Positions 44,075 to 52,460 of a stretch of 64,000 bases of DNA are shown piece by piece (position 1 is the first letter of the stretch; the number at the start of each line of letters is the position of its first letter). The translations under genes and the position numbers were made by a program. This stretch comes from Nostoc sp. CHAB 5834. Lineage in GTDB: Bacteria; Cyanobacteriota; Cyanobacteriia; Cyanobacteriales; Nostocaceae. The notes under the pieces are model-generated. The model ran no database searches, was not told the origin of the DNA, and saw nothing but the letters and a program-made list of their open reading frames with translations. Location of the stretch: the NCBI GenBank assembly GCA_020829485.1, contig JAIVFU010000024.1, positions 23,410 through 87,409 of the forward strand, given 5' to 3'.

Positions 44075-44998
44075 ATGAAATTTCGACTGAAGACACTTTC
44101 ACCGAAGAAAAAGCAGCGTCTGATCAAACCTATTCAGATTCAAGTTCGAGATGGAAAATTTGAGATTATGGGTATGGGTGCATGGCATTCTTACTGGCGC
44201 GATCCCTACCATCTGCTGCTAACGATTCCCTGGACTGGCTTTCTAATCCTGATCTGTACTTTCTATATAATTATTAATGCTCTATTTGCCGTAGCTTACT
44301 TGATAGGAGGAGATTGTATTGCCAACGCCCGACCTGGCTCTTTTTTAGATGTATTTTTCTTTAGCGTGCAAACCCTAGCATCCATCGGCTATGGGGCAAT
44401 GTATCCTAAAACAACTTACGCCAACATTATTGTCACCATTGAAGCAATGATCGGTTTGGTGGGAATTGCTGTGATGACGGGACTAGCTTTTGCTCGATTC
44501 TCTCGACCTACAGCCCGTGTGCTTTTTAGTCGTGTTGCTGTAATTACACCTCATAATGCAATGCCGACTCTCATATTTCGCAGCGCTAATCAGCGTCGCA
44601 ATATGATTCTGGAGGCGCAGATGCGAGTCTACTTAATGCGCGACGATGTAACCTCAGAAGGGCAGTTCATGCGTCGGTTCTACGACCTCAAACTGCTGAG
44701 GAACCAAACACCTAGCTTTACGTTAAGCTGGTCAGTGATGCATGTCATTGATGAGTTTAGTCCTTTATATGGCATGACACCAGAATCGTTAACCCAGACA
44801 AATACTATACTGATCATCTCTTTGAGCGGCATTGATGAAACGGTTGCACAGGTTGTCCATGCCCGTCATACTTATGGTGCTAATGAGATTTTGTGGAATA
44901 ATCAATTTGTCGATATCTTCCATCACACACCCGATGGACATCGCTACATTGATTACAACCGCTTCCACGATGTTTTACCTTTAGATGAAGACAGTTGA
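44075..44998 (+). CDS. Inward-rectifier-type potassium channel (KirBac)
   Basis: The product is about 307 residues from ATG 44075. A GTG at 44027 would add 16 unlikely residues. It has a slide helix (WRDPYHLLLTIPW), TM1 (about 47-75), a pore helix and selectivity filter TLASIGYGAMYP, TM2 (IIVTIEAMIGLVGIAVMTGLAFARF) and then the all-beta cytoplasmic Kir domain (PTLIFRSANQRRNMILEAQMRVYLM, ISLSGIDETVAQVVHARHTY). It forms a K+-selective tetramer in the plasma membrane. It follows the stress-type DUF2382 genes behind a terminator, so it is likely a separate unit. Confidence 0.93.
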   Translation: MKFRLKTLSPKKKQRLIKPIQIQVRDGKFEIMGMGAWHSYWRDPYHLLLTIPWTGFLILICTFYIIINALFAVAYLIGGDCIANARPGSFLDVFFFSVQTLASIGYGAMYPKTTYANIIVTIEAMIGLVGIAVMTGLAFARFSRPTARVLFSRVAVITPHNAMPTLIFRSANQRRNMILEAQMRVYLMRDDVTSEGQFMRRFYDLKLLRNQTPSFTLSWSVMHVIDEFSPLYGMTPESLTQTNTILIISLSGIDETVAQVVHARHTYGANEILWNNQFVDIFHHTPDGHRYIDYNRFHDVLPLDEDS

Positions 44999-45010
44999 AA
45001 TGCCTGAAAG

Positions 45011-45211
45011 TTACTCCAAAGTCTGATTGACTGGAGCTTGTAAGGGTTTAACGACAACCCGACCATTTTCAACTATAGTGCAATTTTTAACCATGCTCTT
45101 GCTGGGGTTGGGGTTAACTGGCACATCCTGGCACTGGTTTTGGTGAGAGATATTTTGCTCCTGTTGTTGATTGAGGACGACAACACAAGAGGAGGAGGAG
45201 GAGGAGGACAT
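45011..45211 (-). CDS. Small Ser/Gln/Asn-rich protein, unknown
   Basis: The product is 66 residues from ATG 45211. A longer frame up to 45328 runs through a MITE and is rejected. It starts MSSSSSSSCVVVLNQQQEQN and ends KNCTIVENGRVVVKPLQAPVNQTLE, with two further cysteines (QCQDVP, KNC). There is no signal peptide, membrane segment or known domain. The Ser run comes from a gga/gag-rich stretch that also acts as a ribosome site region. It is convergent with the channel gene, 12 bases from its stop. It may be real or a chance frame. Confidence 0.4.
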   Translation of the reverse strand: MSSSSSSSCVVVLNQQQEQNISHQNQCQDVPVNPNPSKSMVKNCTIVENGRVVVKPLQAPVNQTLE

Positions 45212-45229
45212 ATAAAATATTTTGATCTC

Positions 45230-45342
45230 TATAGCAATCCGATTTGATTTCTGAATCACTCGTAGAGGTAAGGGACTGGGGACTGGGAAGAAGGAATAAA
45301 GGTGTACTGAGTTTTGTTCAAAAATCAAATATGAGTCCTATA
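45230..45342. mobile_element. TATAGGACT/AATC-ended MITE-like element
   Basis: The ends tatagcaatccgatttgatt and its imperfect complement (aaaatcaaatatgagtccta ta) form terminal inverted repeats. The same family is at 50242-50370. No coding sequence is present. Confidence 0.6.
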
Positions 45343-45543
45343 TATCTATTATCGCCTTACTGACGCTGTTTGGCTGAAAAATTTGCTACTCATGCTGAAG
45401 TGGTCATTGATTATTGATGATTGTTTTTTGGTAAATACCTCGCCTTTAAAGTGGGCGATTTAAAGCGTATATGGGAAACTATGGCCGTAAGTACTTGCTT
45501 TCTTGTGCTTCTAACCTGTTTGATATATCTAAACCAAGTAAAC

Positions 45544-45577
45544 AGGAAAGCGGTTATAGATCCCGCCCCGCTTTCCT
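45544..45577. other. Strong hairpin upstream of the alpha/beta hydrolase gene
   Basis: A perfect 10-bp stem aggaaagcgg / ccgctttcct with a 14-base loop lies 45 bases before the hydrolase start. A run of eight T sits just before the ATG (45615-45622). It may be an old terminator or a leader structure controlling the hydrolase. Confidence 0.5.
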
Positions 45578-45622
45578 CCCTGCTCAAAATTGTCTGGCAG
45601 GGTTAGACAGTGGGTTTTTTTT

Positions 45623-47332
45623 ATGAAAAAATTTCTGAGATACCTGGGTTTAGGTTTGCTATCTACGTTTTTGACTGCAACTCCCGGATTGGGAGCTGAA
45701 CGCCTTAGCTTTTATTACCCTCCCTTCGGCGAATTCTACTTGTCTGTGGACTCGCTGGAAACTTTTGCGAAAGTTGGCAAAATTGATCAAGATTTGTCAT
45801 TTTATGCTAGCCGTGCTACCCCCCAACAACTCGCTCAACTGCGGGATCTGCTCCAGCAAAGGTTCAATGTCACTCCTACATTAGTATCTCAAGTTACCTA
45901 CTCACCTATAGGCGAACAAGTGGTGCAACAGCTGGGAGAATTCCTCCTCACTGAGTCTCGACAGAACGGTTTCTATGCCATACGTGCCTCTTTAATTTTG
46001 GCTGCTGCTGATCGAGAAGGTTTAACGGTTGTGAATTTGCTGCGGAAATTTCCAAGCAATACTATCCGGGTGAATTTTACAGAGGGGTTAAGGATAGTCG
46101 ATGATTTGTCACAATTGCTCAAGAGAAGGGATGAAGTTGTTGCCTCTCTTCAAAAAGAAGCGATCGCTCAAGCAGCCAATTCAACCGTTGACTTCTCACA
46201 ACAGCCAGATTTGCGATCGCCAGGAAAATTCCGCTGGCAGAAAAAAAGCCTGGAGTTAAATGACTTTTCTCGCTCACGCCGTCTACCCGTGGATATTTAT
46301 CTGCCGGAAGCAGGTTCACAAAGCACTAATGAACTACCTTCACCTCCCTTTCCCCTGATTGTAATTTCTCATGGTTTCGCCTCAGACCGCTTTTCCTTTG
46401 TCTACCTGGCTGAACATCTAGCATCCTATGGTTTTGCCGTTGCTGTACTAGAACACCCTGGTAGTAATGCCGAACGCATTCAACAATATTTTGCGGGTTT
46501 GGCAGGGGCACCAAACCCAGCAGAATTTATCAACCGACCTTTGGATATCAAATATCTCCTCAATGAACTCCAGCGTTTAGAAAAATCTGATCCCACTCTG
46601 CAAGGAAAACTCAATTTTGAGCAAGTTGGGGCGATCGGTCAGTCCTTTGGCGGTTATACTGTTTTGGCTCTAGCAGGAGCAAATATTAACTTTCAGGAAC
46701 TGAGGCAAAACTGTAATCCTAATTATTCATCCTTTAATTTGTCGCTCTTGTTGCAGTGTGAAGCAAATAAATTACCCGTAAGAAATTACAATCTCAAAGA
46801 CGATCGGATCAAGGCAATCATTGCGATTAATCCAATTAACAGCTTAGTTTTGGGTGAGCGCGGAGTGAGTCAAATTAAAAGTCCAGTAATGCTGGTAGCA
46901 GGTAGTCAAGATATTTTTGCCCCACCTGTATTTGAGCAGATTCGCCCCTTTACCTGGCTTTCTGACTCTAATAAGTATCTAGCTTTGATCGAAAACGCCA
47001 CCCACTTTTCGGCGATCGGAGAAACTACTTCTCAAAATAATGTCTTACCTGTGCCACCTGCCTTACTTGGCCCTGATCGTGCTCCTGTTTATTCCTATCT
47101 CAACGCCCTCAGCGTAGCTTTTTTTGAAACCCATCTTCTCAACCGCCCTGAATACCGTTCCTATTTGCAGCCTTCATACGCCACATTTATCAGTAAAGAA
47201 CCGCTTAATCTCAGTATTTTACAGTCGTTATCGGTAGATCAATTCAATCAAATTTGGAATGGCTCAACTGCTCAGTCAGCCAAACCATCAAATCTTCAAG
47301 CTACCCCTACTGGTCTGTCAAATTCATTTTGA
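45623..47332 (+). CDS. Secreted DUF1400 + alpha/beta hydrolase
   Basis: The product is about 569 residues from ATG 45623. It has a signal peptide (MKKFLRYLGLGLLSTFLTATPGLGA), a DUF1400 domain (about 28-150, LSFYYPPFGEFYLSVDSLETFA...), then an alpha/beta hydrolase domain (about 215-520) with oxyanion region VISHGFASDR, nucleophile elbow GQSFGGY (Ser), an acid in AGSQDIFAPP and a His in ENATHFS. The fold resembles platelet-activating-factor acetylhydrolase-like esterases of cyanobacteria. It probably acts on lipids or esters in the periplasm. The substrate is unknown. Confidence 0.9.
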   Translation: MKKFLRYLGLGLLSTFLTATPGLGAERLSFYYPPFGEFYLSVDSLETFAKVGKIDQDLSFYASRATPQQLAQLRDLLQQRFNVTPTLVSQVTYSPIGEQVVQQLGEFLLTESRQNGFYAIRASLILAAADREGLTVVNLLRKFPSNTIRVNFTEGLRIVDDLSQLLKRRDEVVASLQKEAIAQAANSTVDFSQQPDLRSPGKFRWQKKSLELNDFSRSRRLPVDIYLPEAGSQSTNELPSPPFPLIVISHGFASDRFSFVYLAEHLASYGFAVAVLEHPGSNAERIQQYFAGLAGAPNPAEFINRPLDIKYLLNELQRLEKSDPTLQGKLNFEQVGAIGQSFGGYTVLALAGANINFQELRQNCNPNYSSFNLSLLLQCEANKLPVRNYNLKDDRIKAIIAINPINSLVLGERGVSQIKSPVMLVAGSQDIFAPPVFEQIRPFTWLSDSNKYLALIENATHFSAIGETTSQNNVLPVPPALLGPDRAPVYSYLNALSVAFFETHLLNRPEYRSYLQPSYATFISKEPLNLSILQSLSVDQFNQIWNGSTAQSAKPSNLQATPTGLSNSF

Positions 47333-47450
47333 CGGTTAGAGAGATGCGATAAATCGCCGTCTCTACTCTTAATTTATCCATCAATTATTTATTGACAGAC
47401 TACCACCAATCCGTGAAAGGTTGAGTTAAAGCACTTTTTGTCAATCAGAT

Positions 47451-47481
47451 AAAAAAATACCCCTCCACAAGTTAGGAGGGG
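47451..47481 (-). terminator. Rho-independent terminator of mnmA
   Basis: Read on the minus strand, the stem cccctcc / ggagggg has an 8-base loop and is followed by tattttttt. It lies 20 bases after the mnmA stop. Confidence 0.8.
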
Positions 47482-47500
47482 CGCACAAGCAGGGTTAGAT

Positions 47501-48556
47501 TCAACTAAACTGTTCAATAATTCCACCACCTAACACCTTTTCCCCGTCGTACCACACCGCCGCTTGTCCAGGGGTGATGCTAAATTGGGGTTCATCAAAT
47601 ACCAAACGCACACGGGAATTTTCCAACGGAATCACCGTTACTGCTGTAGGCGTTGAACGATAGCGAATTTGCACTTCGGCACGAATTGGGGTCGATGCTT
47701 GGGCAATAGAAACCCAGTTTACCCGTCCGACAGTGCATTCTGGCTGAGTTACTTTAGTGCGATCGCCTACTACTACTTTATTATTTTCCGCATCTAATTC
47801 AATCACATACAACGGTTCGGCAGCAGCAATCCCCAAGCCTTTGCGCTGGCCAATGGTGTAGTGATGGACACCATCATGCTGTCCCAAAATTTTGCCTGTA
47901 ATATCTACAATATCGCCTGTTTTGGGAGCTAAATATTTATCCAAAAATGCCCGCATGGAACCGTTACTTTCCACTAAGCATAAGTCTTGACTTTCTGGCT
48001 TATCAGCAGTTTTCAGTCCGTATTCAGTTGCCATACGGCGCGTGTCAGTTTTTTCTAGTTCGCCCAGAGGAAATATCGTTGCTGCAAGTAAATCTTGAGA
48101 CAAATCATAGAGAAAGTATGACTGGTCTTTGTTGCGGTCAACAGCCCTTAATAACTGGTAACGTCCAGTTGCTTCGTTATGGCTAATTCGGGCATAATGA
48201 CCAGTGGCAATGCGATCGCACCCCAATTCTTCACGAGCATACTGCACCATTGGCCCAAACTTCACCGTTTTATTGCACTGTGAGCAAGGCAAAGGCGTGA
48301 TCCCAGCACTGTAGCCAGTCACTAGGTAATCAACAATATGCGTCTGAAACATATCTCGAATATCCACAACCTGATGGGGAACGCCCAGTTGTTCACAGAG
48401 TTCAGCCGCGTCGATCATCCCTTCAGAGCAACATTGACCTTTGCCTTTCATGAGCCAAAGAGTCAAACCAATCACTTCATAGCCCTGATGGTGCAGGATA
48501 GCTGCGGCGGTGGAACTATCAACGCCACCAGAAAGACCAACGACGACTTTTTTCAT
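47501..48556 (-). CDS. mnmA: tRNA-specific 2-thiouridylase MnmA
   Basis: The product is 351 residues from ATG 48556. The frame is open for 14 more codons, but these are not family sequence. The PP-loop GLSGGVDSS, the first catalytic Cys in [19 protein letters not shown], and the second Cys in [11 protein letters not shown] are all present. The C-terminal beta-barrel ends [21 protein letters not shown]. The enzyme puts the 2-thio group on U34 of tRNA-Lys, tRNA-Glu and tRNA-Gln. It is a single-gene unit with a clear terminator. Confidence 0.96.
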   Translation of the reverse strand: MKKVVVGLSGGVDSSTAAAILHHQGYEVIGLTLWLMKGKGQCCSEGMIDAAELCEQLGVPHQVVDIRDMFQTHIVDYLVTGYSAGITPLPCSQCNKTVKFGPMVQYAREELGCDRIATGHYARISHNEATGRYQLLRAVDRNKDQSYFLYDLSQDLLAATIFPLGELEKTDTRRMATEYGLKTADKPESQDLCLVESNGSMRAFLDKYLAPKTGDIVDITGKILGQHDGVHHYTIGQRKGLGIAAAEPLYVIELDAENNKVVVGDRTKVTQPECTVGRVNWVSIAQASTPIRAEVQIRYRSTPTAVTVIPLENSRVRLVFDEPQFSITPGQAAVWYDGEKVLGGGIIEQFS

Positions 48557-48608
48557 ACATTGCACGACAAGCTGCGTGGTTGTCCAATTGTAGCACACAC
48601 TCTTTCAT

Positions 48609-49010
48609 TAGACCTCTTGCATATAGCGGTTCCCTATCGAGTGAGGTACAGATTAAAGCAGTAAAGTTCTTGTGTGGTGGGCATCCCGAAGCGCCCTTGT
48701 GTACTTCACCAGAACAGGAACCGCTATAAGTCGAATAGACCCCCCTTTATCCCCCCGATATATTGGGGGGAAACTTGAAATCTTCCCCTGCTCCCCTATC
48801 AACCTTATCTAGGAGGATGTTTGAAAAGTCCTCTTGTCGGTATCAAAAGTTTTAGATCCCCCTAAATCCACGCCAGTTGCTCATGGGGGAAACCCCCAAG
48901 ACCGCACTGGCTCCCCTTTTCAAGGGGGACTTTGACTCTTCCCTCTTTTTAAGGCTAGGGGGGATCAAAAGTGCCTAAAGTTACAGAGAAATACTTTTCA
49001 AACATCCTCT
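48609..49010. mobile_element. Nested intergenic elements upstream of the SPOR-like gene
   Basis: A TAGACCTCTTGCA-type MITE begins at 48609. It is split by a 103-bp TAGCGGTTCC-ended element at 48624-48726 that is flanked by TA on both sides (48622-48623 and 48727-48728). The host sequence resumes as agtcgaatagacccccc, as in the uninterrupted copy at 57371. A third element, with ends gaggatgtttgaaaagt / acttttcaaacatcctc, covers about 48811-49010 and cuts off the right end of the first. Confidence 0.75.
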
Positions 49011-49147
49011 AAGATTAATTACAGATGTATTTTTTGCCACGCAAATGAGCTAATTTTACCTTACAGCTATATAGTTGCTACAACGGTGAACTAATTAGTT
49101 ATTGGTGGAAATTGCCTAAAAATACTTTGACTACTTTTTAAAGTACT

Positions 49148-50014
49148 ATGTCGAGAGGAATACCAAGTAAATTTATCCCATTTCAGATGCTGCGTCGAAG
49201 TTCTAAAGGTTGGAAGCCCACTATAAAACTTCTCCCCTTGTTAGTGGGAGGATGGTTACTGCTGATTCCCAACAACAACGTGCTACTGGCTCAAGGAGCC
49301 GATGAAATTTTACCACCACCGCCAATTCCCTTTGGTCAACAGCCATCACCGCAGTTACAACCGGCGGAACCATTACAGGACAATCAGTTAGAGCAGGATT
49401 TTCAGCCTTCCCAACCATTACAAAACAATCAGTTTGCGCCAAATCAGCCCTCTCAACCTCCACAGTTTAGTCAATATAACCAAAACTTTGAGCGCTACTT
49501 AGTTTACGTAGATGGTAGTGATTCCCGGACGTTACAAGCAATCCGTCAGATTGAACCCAGTGCTTACATTCGCCAGTACCAAGGCCGGAATGTAATTCAA
49601 TCAGGCGTTTTTAATAGAGTATCTAACGCCCAACAACGGGTGAATGAGTTACAGTCACGAGGCATATATAACGCCCGGATTATCAGCTTCAGTAACGCAC
49701 AGGAAATAGATGTAGGCAATGGAAACTTTGGAGGCGATCGCAATAATATAAATCCTCCAAAGCTTGCCTCTAGATATTATGTCGTTATTCCGACCACTCA
49801 AGAACAGTTACCTGCGATCGCAGAACAAATTAGGCAGAATTTAGCCCGATTTAGCCAAGGTTTAGGACGATCTGGCGGAGTCCTCGAAAGGACGCAACCA
49901 CGAGGGCCACATGTAGCAGTCGGGCCTTTCTCTGATCGATTCCAAGCTGGGGAATGGAATAAATATCTGCAAAATACAGGATACCGTAATGCCAGGGTTT
50001 ACTACGGAAAGTGA
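49148..50014 (+). CDS. Secreted SPOR-like protein
   Basis: The product is 288 residues. A hydrophobic segment at about 28-48 (LLPLLVGGWLLLIPNNNVLLAQG) serves as a signal peptide or anchor. A Pro/Gln-rich linker (about 55-110, with QPLQ(D/N)NQ repeats) follows, then two SPOR-like modules: YLVYVDGSDSRTLQAIRQIEPSAYIRQYQGRNVIQSGVFNRVSNAQQRVNELQSRG, and a second with HVAVGPFSDRFQAGEWNKYLQNTGYRNARVYYGK. SPOR domains bind denuded peptidoglycan at division sites. A role in wall remodelling is inferred from this. The palindrome agacgcgat / atcgcgtct at 50022-50041 follows the stop. Confidence 0.8.
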   Translation: MSRGIPSKFIPFQMLRRSSKGWKPTIKLLPLLVGGWLLLIPNNNVLLAQGADEILPPPPIPFGQQPSPQLQPAEPLQDNQLEQDFQPSQPLQNNQFAPNQPSQPPQFSQYNQNFERYLVYVDGSDSRTLQAIRQIEPSAYIRQYQGRNVIQSGVFNRVSNAQQRVNELQSRGIYNARIISFSNAQEIDVGNGNFGGDRNNINPPKLASRYYVVIPTTQEQLPAIAEQIRQNLARFSQGLGRSGGVLERTQPRGPHVAVGPFSDRFQAGEWNKYLQNTGYRNARVYYGK

Positions 50015-50131
50015 AGAAGAGAGACGCGATTAATCGCGTCTGTACAGGAGTTTGGAGTAGTACACTACTTGCTATCTTAAACCGTAGTCTATAAAGATAG
50101 GACTTACGCAAGTGTCACAAAAAATTAAAAC

Positions 50132-50237
50132 TTTTAGTTTGTAGTAAGGGCTTCAGCCCTGATTTTGAGGACTAAAGTCCTCTCTGCGAGACGCTGCGCG
50201 TAGCAAGATCCCCGGAGGGGTACACTACAAACTAAAA
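50132..50237. repeat. Inverted-repeat element (ttttagtttgtagt ends)
   Basis: The 14-bp ends ttttagtttgtagt / actacaaactaaaa enclose a REP-like interior with gggcttcagccct and gactaaagtcct palindromes. It abuts the next element at 50242. Confidence 0.7.
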
Positions 50238-50241
50238 ATAA

Positions 50242-50370
50242 TATAGGAATCCTATTTGATTTTTGAAATTATCTATGTGGGCGGGGAGTAGGGAGTAGGG
50301 AGTAGGGAGTAGGGAATTAGGCTTTTTGATCTGTACGGAGCTTTTTCAGAAATCAAATATTAGTCCTATA
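50242..50370. mobile_element. TATAGGA-ended MITE-like element that truncates a Uma2 gene
   Basis: The ends are tataggaatcctatttgatt and, inverted, aaatcaaatattagtcctata. It contains a ggagtag tandem run (50283-50321). Its right edge supplies the stop codon of the adjacent Uma2 fragment. It is the same family as 45230-45342. Confidence 0.7.
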
Positions 50371-50758
50371 TCTCCAACTTATTAATGCCGCCACTGGTGA
50401 CAATAATTTCAATAATCAAATCTGGAATGGGTTTTTTAGCCCCAAAGTTATAAGACTCATCTGGTTCTCGTCGCGTACCATCTTTGCGTTTGCCGAGTGT
50501 AGCACTTCCTCTAACGTAGAAGCGAATTTTCTTTTCTCTGAGGTATGCCTCTAATAAAAGACTTGTAGTACTTTTAGCATCTTCATGGTCATCGGAAACT
50601 GGGGACGTAATTTCTAAAATTCCATCTAAATAAGTTAGTCGCGCACCTGTACCTTCTAGGTCTATATCTAGCTTTTCTAGTTGATCCCAACTGACGTTAT
50701 ACAGCAAAACATAGGAAGTCTTTGGAGTAACAGGTTTGGCGATGACTGGGGAATTCAT
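50366..50758 (-). pseudogene. Uma2 family (DUF820) endonuclease, 3'-truncated
   Basis: 130 residues remain of a family that is usually about 180-200. The N-terminal half is normal: VSWDQLEKLDIDLEGTGARLTYLDGILEITSPVSDDHE, then FYVRGSATLGKRKDGTRREPDESYNFG and KKPIPDLIIEIIVTSGGINKLEI. The protein ends abruptly where a MITE-like element begins, before the C-terminal strand with the usual ExK-type continuation. The PD-(D/E)XK active site (D of PDL, E of IEI) is partly present, but the fold is probably incomplete. The missing 3' part is not found beyond the element. Confidence 0.75.
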
Positions 50759-50843
50759 GGGGCGATCGCTCCTGGAGAGGTCTATAAGTATTACGGTATA
50801 GTAATTCTAGGCAAAATAAAGCGATCGCTCCCAGAGAGGTTTT

Positions 50844-51386
50844 ATGTCCCTGACGCTTGAAGACTTGGAACAAATGCAGCAACAGCATCCCGACTATCGC
50901 ATGGAACTAGTCAAGGGTAATATTATTGTTATGAGTCCATCAGGATATGAATCAGATGAGGTCGCAGCCGAAATGGTAGCCCAGTTACGTAACTGGGTTA
51001 GACCGCGCAAACTGGGACGAACAGCAGCTTCTAGCGCTGGTTTCAGGTTGCCAAATTCAAATTTACGCGCACCGGATGCCTCATTTGTTTTAGCCGAACG
51101 CTTGCGTCGCAGTCCCAAGTCTTTTGCTCAATTGGCTCCCGATTTGACTGTTGAGGTGAAGTCCCCTAGCGATAATTTAGAGGATTTGAGAGCCAAGATT
51201 CAAGAATTTCTGAGTTTGGGAACTAAAGTAGGAATTTTGCTAAATCCAGATGAGCGGATTGTTGAACTTTACAACTTTGGACAAGAAGCAATAATACTTC
51301 GTGATGGCGATATTTTAACAGTTCCCGAACTGCTCCCAGGATGGGAAGTACCAATTGCAGATTTGTGGCCTCCAGAGTTTGACTAG
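50844..51386 (+). CDS. Uma2 family (DUF820) putative restriction endonuclease
   Basis: The product is 180 residues, full family length. It has YRMELVKGNIIVMSPSGYES (family start), then LRAPDASFVLAERL, APDLTVEVKSPSDNLEDLRAKIQEFLSLGTKVGILLNP and the end ELLPGWEVPIADLWP. The D...EVK pattern is the PD-(D/E)XK nuclease core. Uma2 genes are abundant in cyanobacteria and their role is unresolved. It is divergent from the truncated Uma2, and both start regions share gcgatcgctcc...gagaggt, so a shared regulatory or duplicated 5' region is possible. Confidence 0.85.
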   Translation: MSLTLEDLEQMQQQHPDYRMELVKGNIIVMSPSGYESDEVAAEMVAQLRNWVRPRKLGRTAASSAGFRLPNSNLRAPDASFVLAERLRRSPKSFAQLAPDLTVEVKSPSDNLEDLRAKIQEFLSLGTKVGILLNPDERIVELYNFGQEAIILRDGDILTVPELLPGWEVPIADLWPPEFD

Positions 51387-51625
51387 GATAGTGATGAAGA
51401 AAGGGAAAGGGGGAAAGGGGAAAGGGGAAAGGGAACCAGTGACTTAAACCCCAACTGTAGCAAGAACCTCCAGGGTAACTGAGACTGCGTGTAGACGCAG
51501 GGGGCTTAAACTCATTAATTTACGACAAAACTATCAAGATTTGGCAACTGCGATAGTGATTTAGTCTCCGATCAACTAAGGGACGGTAGAATATACCTAA
51601 TTTTCGTAGCTTTAAAAGCCAAACT

Positions 51626-52372
51626 ATGACGATGCATTCTCCACTCCAACGTGCATTTACTAACCGCCGCGTTCTGAAAGTGATTAGCGGCTTGAATAAC
51701 TTCGACACCACTAGCGTCGCTGCTACTGTTAAAGCTGCTGAATTTGGCGGTGCTACTTTTGTCGATATCGCTGCCGATGCAGCTTTGGTGAAGCTAGCTA
51801 AAAGTTTGACAAATTTACCAATTTGTGTATCAGCAGTAGAGCCAGAAAAATTTGTGCAAGCTGTAGCAGCTGGTGCTGATTTAATTGAAATCGGGAATTT
51901 TGATTCCTTCTATGCTCAAGGACGCAGCTTTGAGGCTCCAGAAGTGCTAGCACTGACTCAGCAAACCCGCGCTCTCTTCCCGGAAATTACCCTATCTGTC
52001 ACTGTTCCCCACATTTTGGAACTAGATCAACAGGTACAGTTAGCAGAAGAACTGGTGAAAGCTGGAGCAGATATTATCCAAACCGAAGGCGGTACTAGCA
52101 GTAACCCAGTTCACCCTGGAACACTAGGATTAATTGAAAAAGCTGCTCCCACCTTGGCAGCAGCTTTTGAGATTTCCCGTGTGGTGTCAGTACCAGTATT
52201 GTGTGCTTCAGGCATTTCTAACGTTACTGCACCATTAGCGATCGCAGCTGGTGCAGCTGGTGTTGGTGTTGGTTCTGCCATCAACCAACTCAATAGCGAA
52301 ATAGCAATGATTGCGGCTGTGCGTGGCTTAGTAGAAGCCTTAGCGACTGCTAGCAACCGGGCGATCGCTTAG
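51626..52372 (+). CDS. ycf23: Ycf23/DUF561 family TIM-barrel-like protein
   Basis: The product is 248 residues. The sequence (RRVLKVISGLNNFDTTSVAATVKAAEFGGATFVDIAAD, CVSAVEPEKFVQAVAAGADLIEIGNFDSFYAQG, then IIQTEGGTSSNP and PVLCASGISNVTAPLAIAAGAAGVGVGSAIN) has the strand-helix rhythm and phosphate-binding end of a (beta/alpha)8 barrel. It matches the DUF561 family conserved in cyanobacteria and as ycf23 in red-algal plastids. The biochemical function is not established. It is a single-gene unit with a ggggagt tandem run right behind it. Confidence 0.88.
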   Translation: MTMHSPLQRAFTNRRVLKVISGLNNFDTTSVAATVKAAEFGGATFVDIAADAALVKLAKSLTNLPICVSAVEPEKFVQAVAAGADLIEIGNFDSFYAQGRSFEAPEVLALTQQTRALFPEITLSVTVPHILELDQQVQLAEELVKAGADIIQTEGGTSSNPVHPGTLGLIEKAAPTLAAAFEISRVVSVPVLCASGISNVTAPLAIAAGAAGVGVGSAINQLNSEIAMIAAVRGLVEALATASNRAIA

Positions 52373-52383
52373 TTTTTAATTAA

Positions 52384-52421
52384 TGGGGAGTGGGGAGTGG
52401 GGAGTGGGGAGTGGGGAGTGG
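52384..52421. repeat. Tandem (ggggagt)n array between convergent genes
   Basis: About five units of ggggagt are followed 20 bases later by ccctattccctattccctac. Together they could fold into a G-rich/C-rich hairpin between the ycf23-like and aminotransferase genes. Confidence 0.85.
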
Positions 52422-52460
52422 TGAATATTAAAATTCCCTATTCCCTATTCCCTACTCCCC

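Noticed and set aside
45421..45606. 61-codon plus-strand frame with one hydrophobic stretch
   Set aside because: It has no standard start context (TTG), and it runs through a strong hairpin and ends in the leader of the hydrolase gene. No family likeness was seen.
50022..50041. Palindrome agacgcgat/atcgcgtct as a terminator of the SPOR-like gene
   Set aside because: No T-run follows on either strand. The sequence is a common dispersed repeat, also inside the 151-bp MITE.
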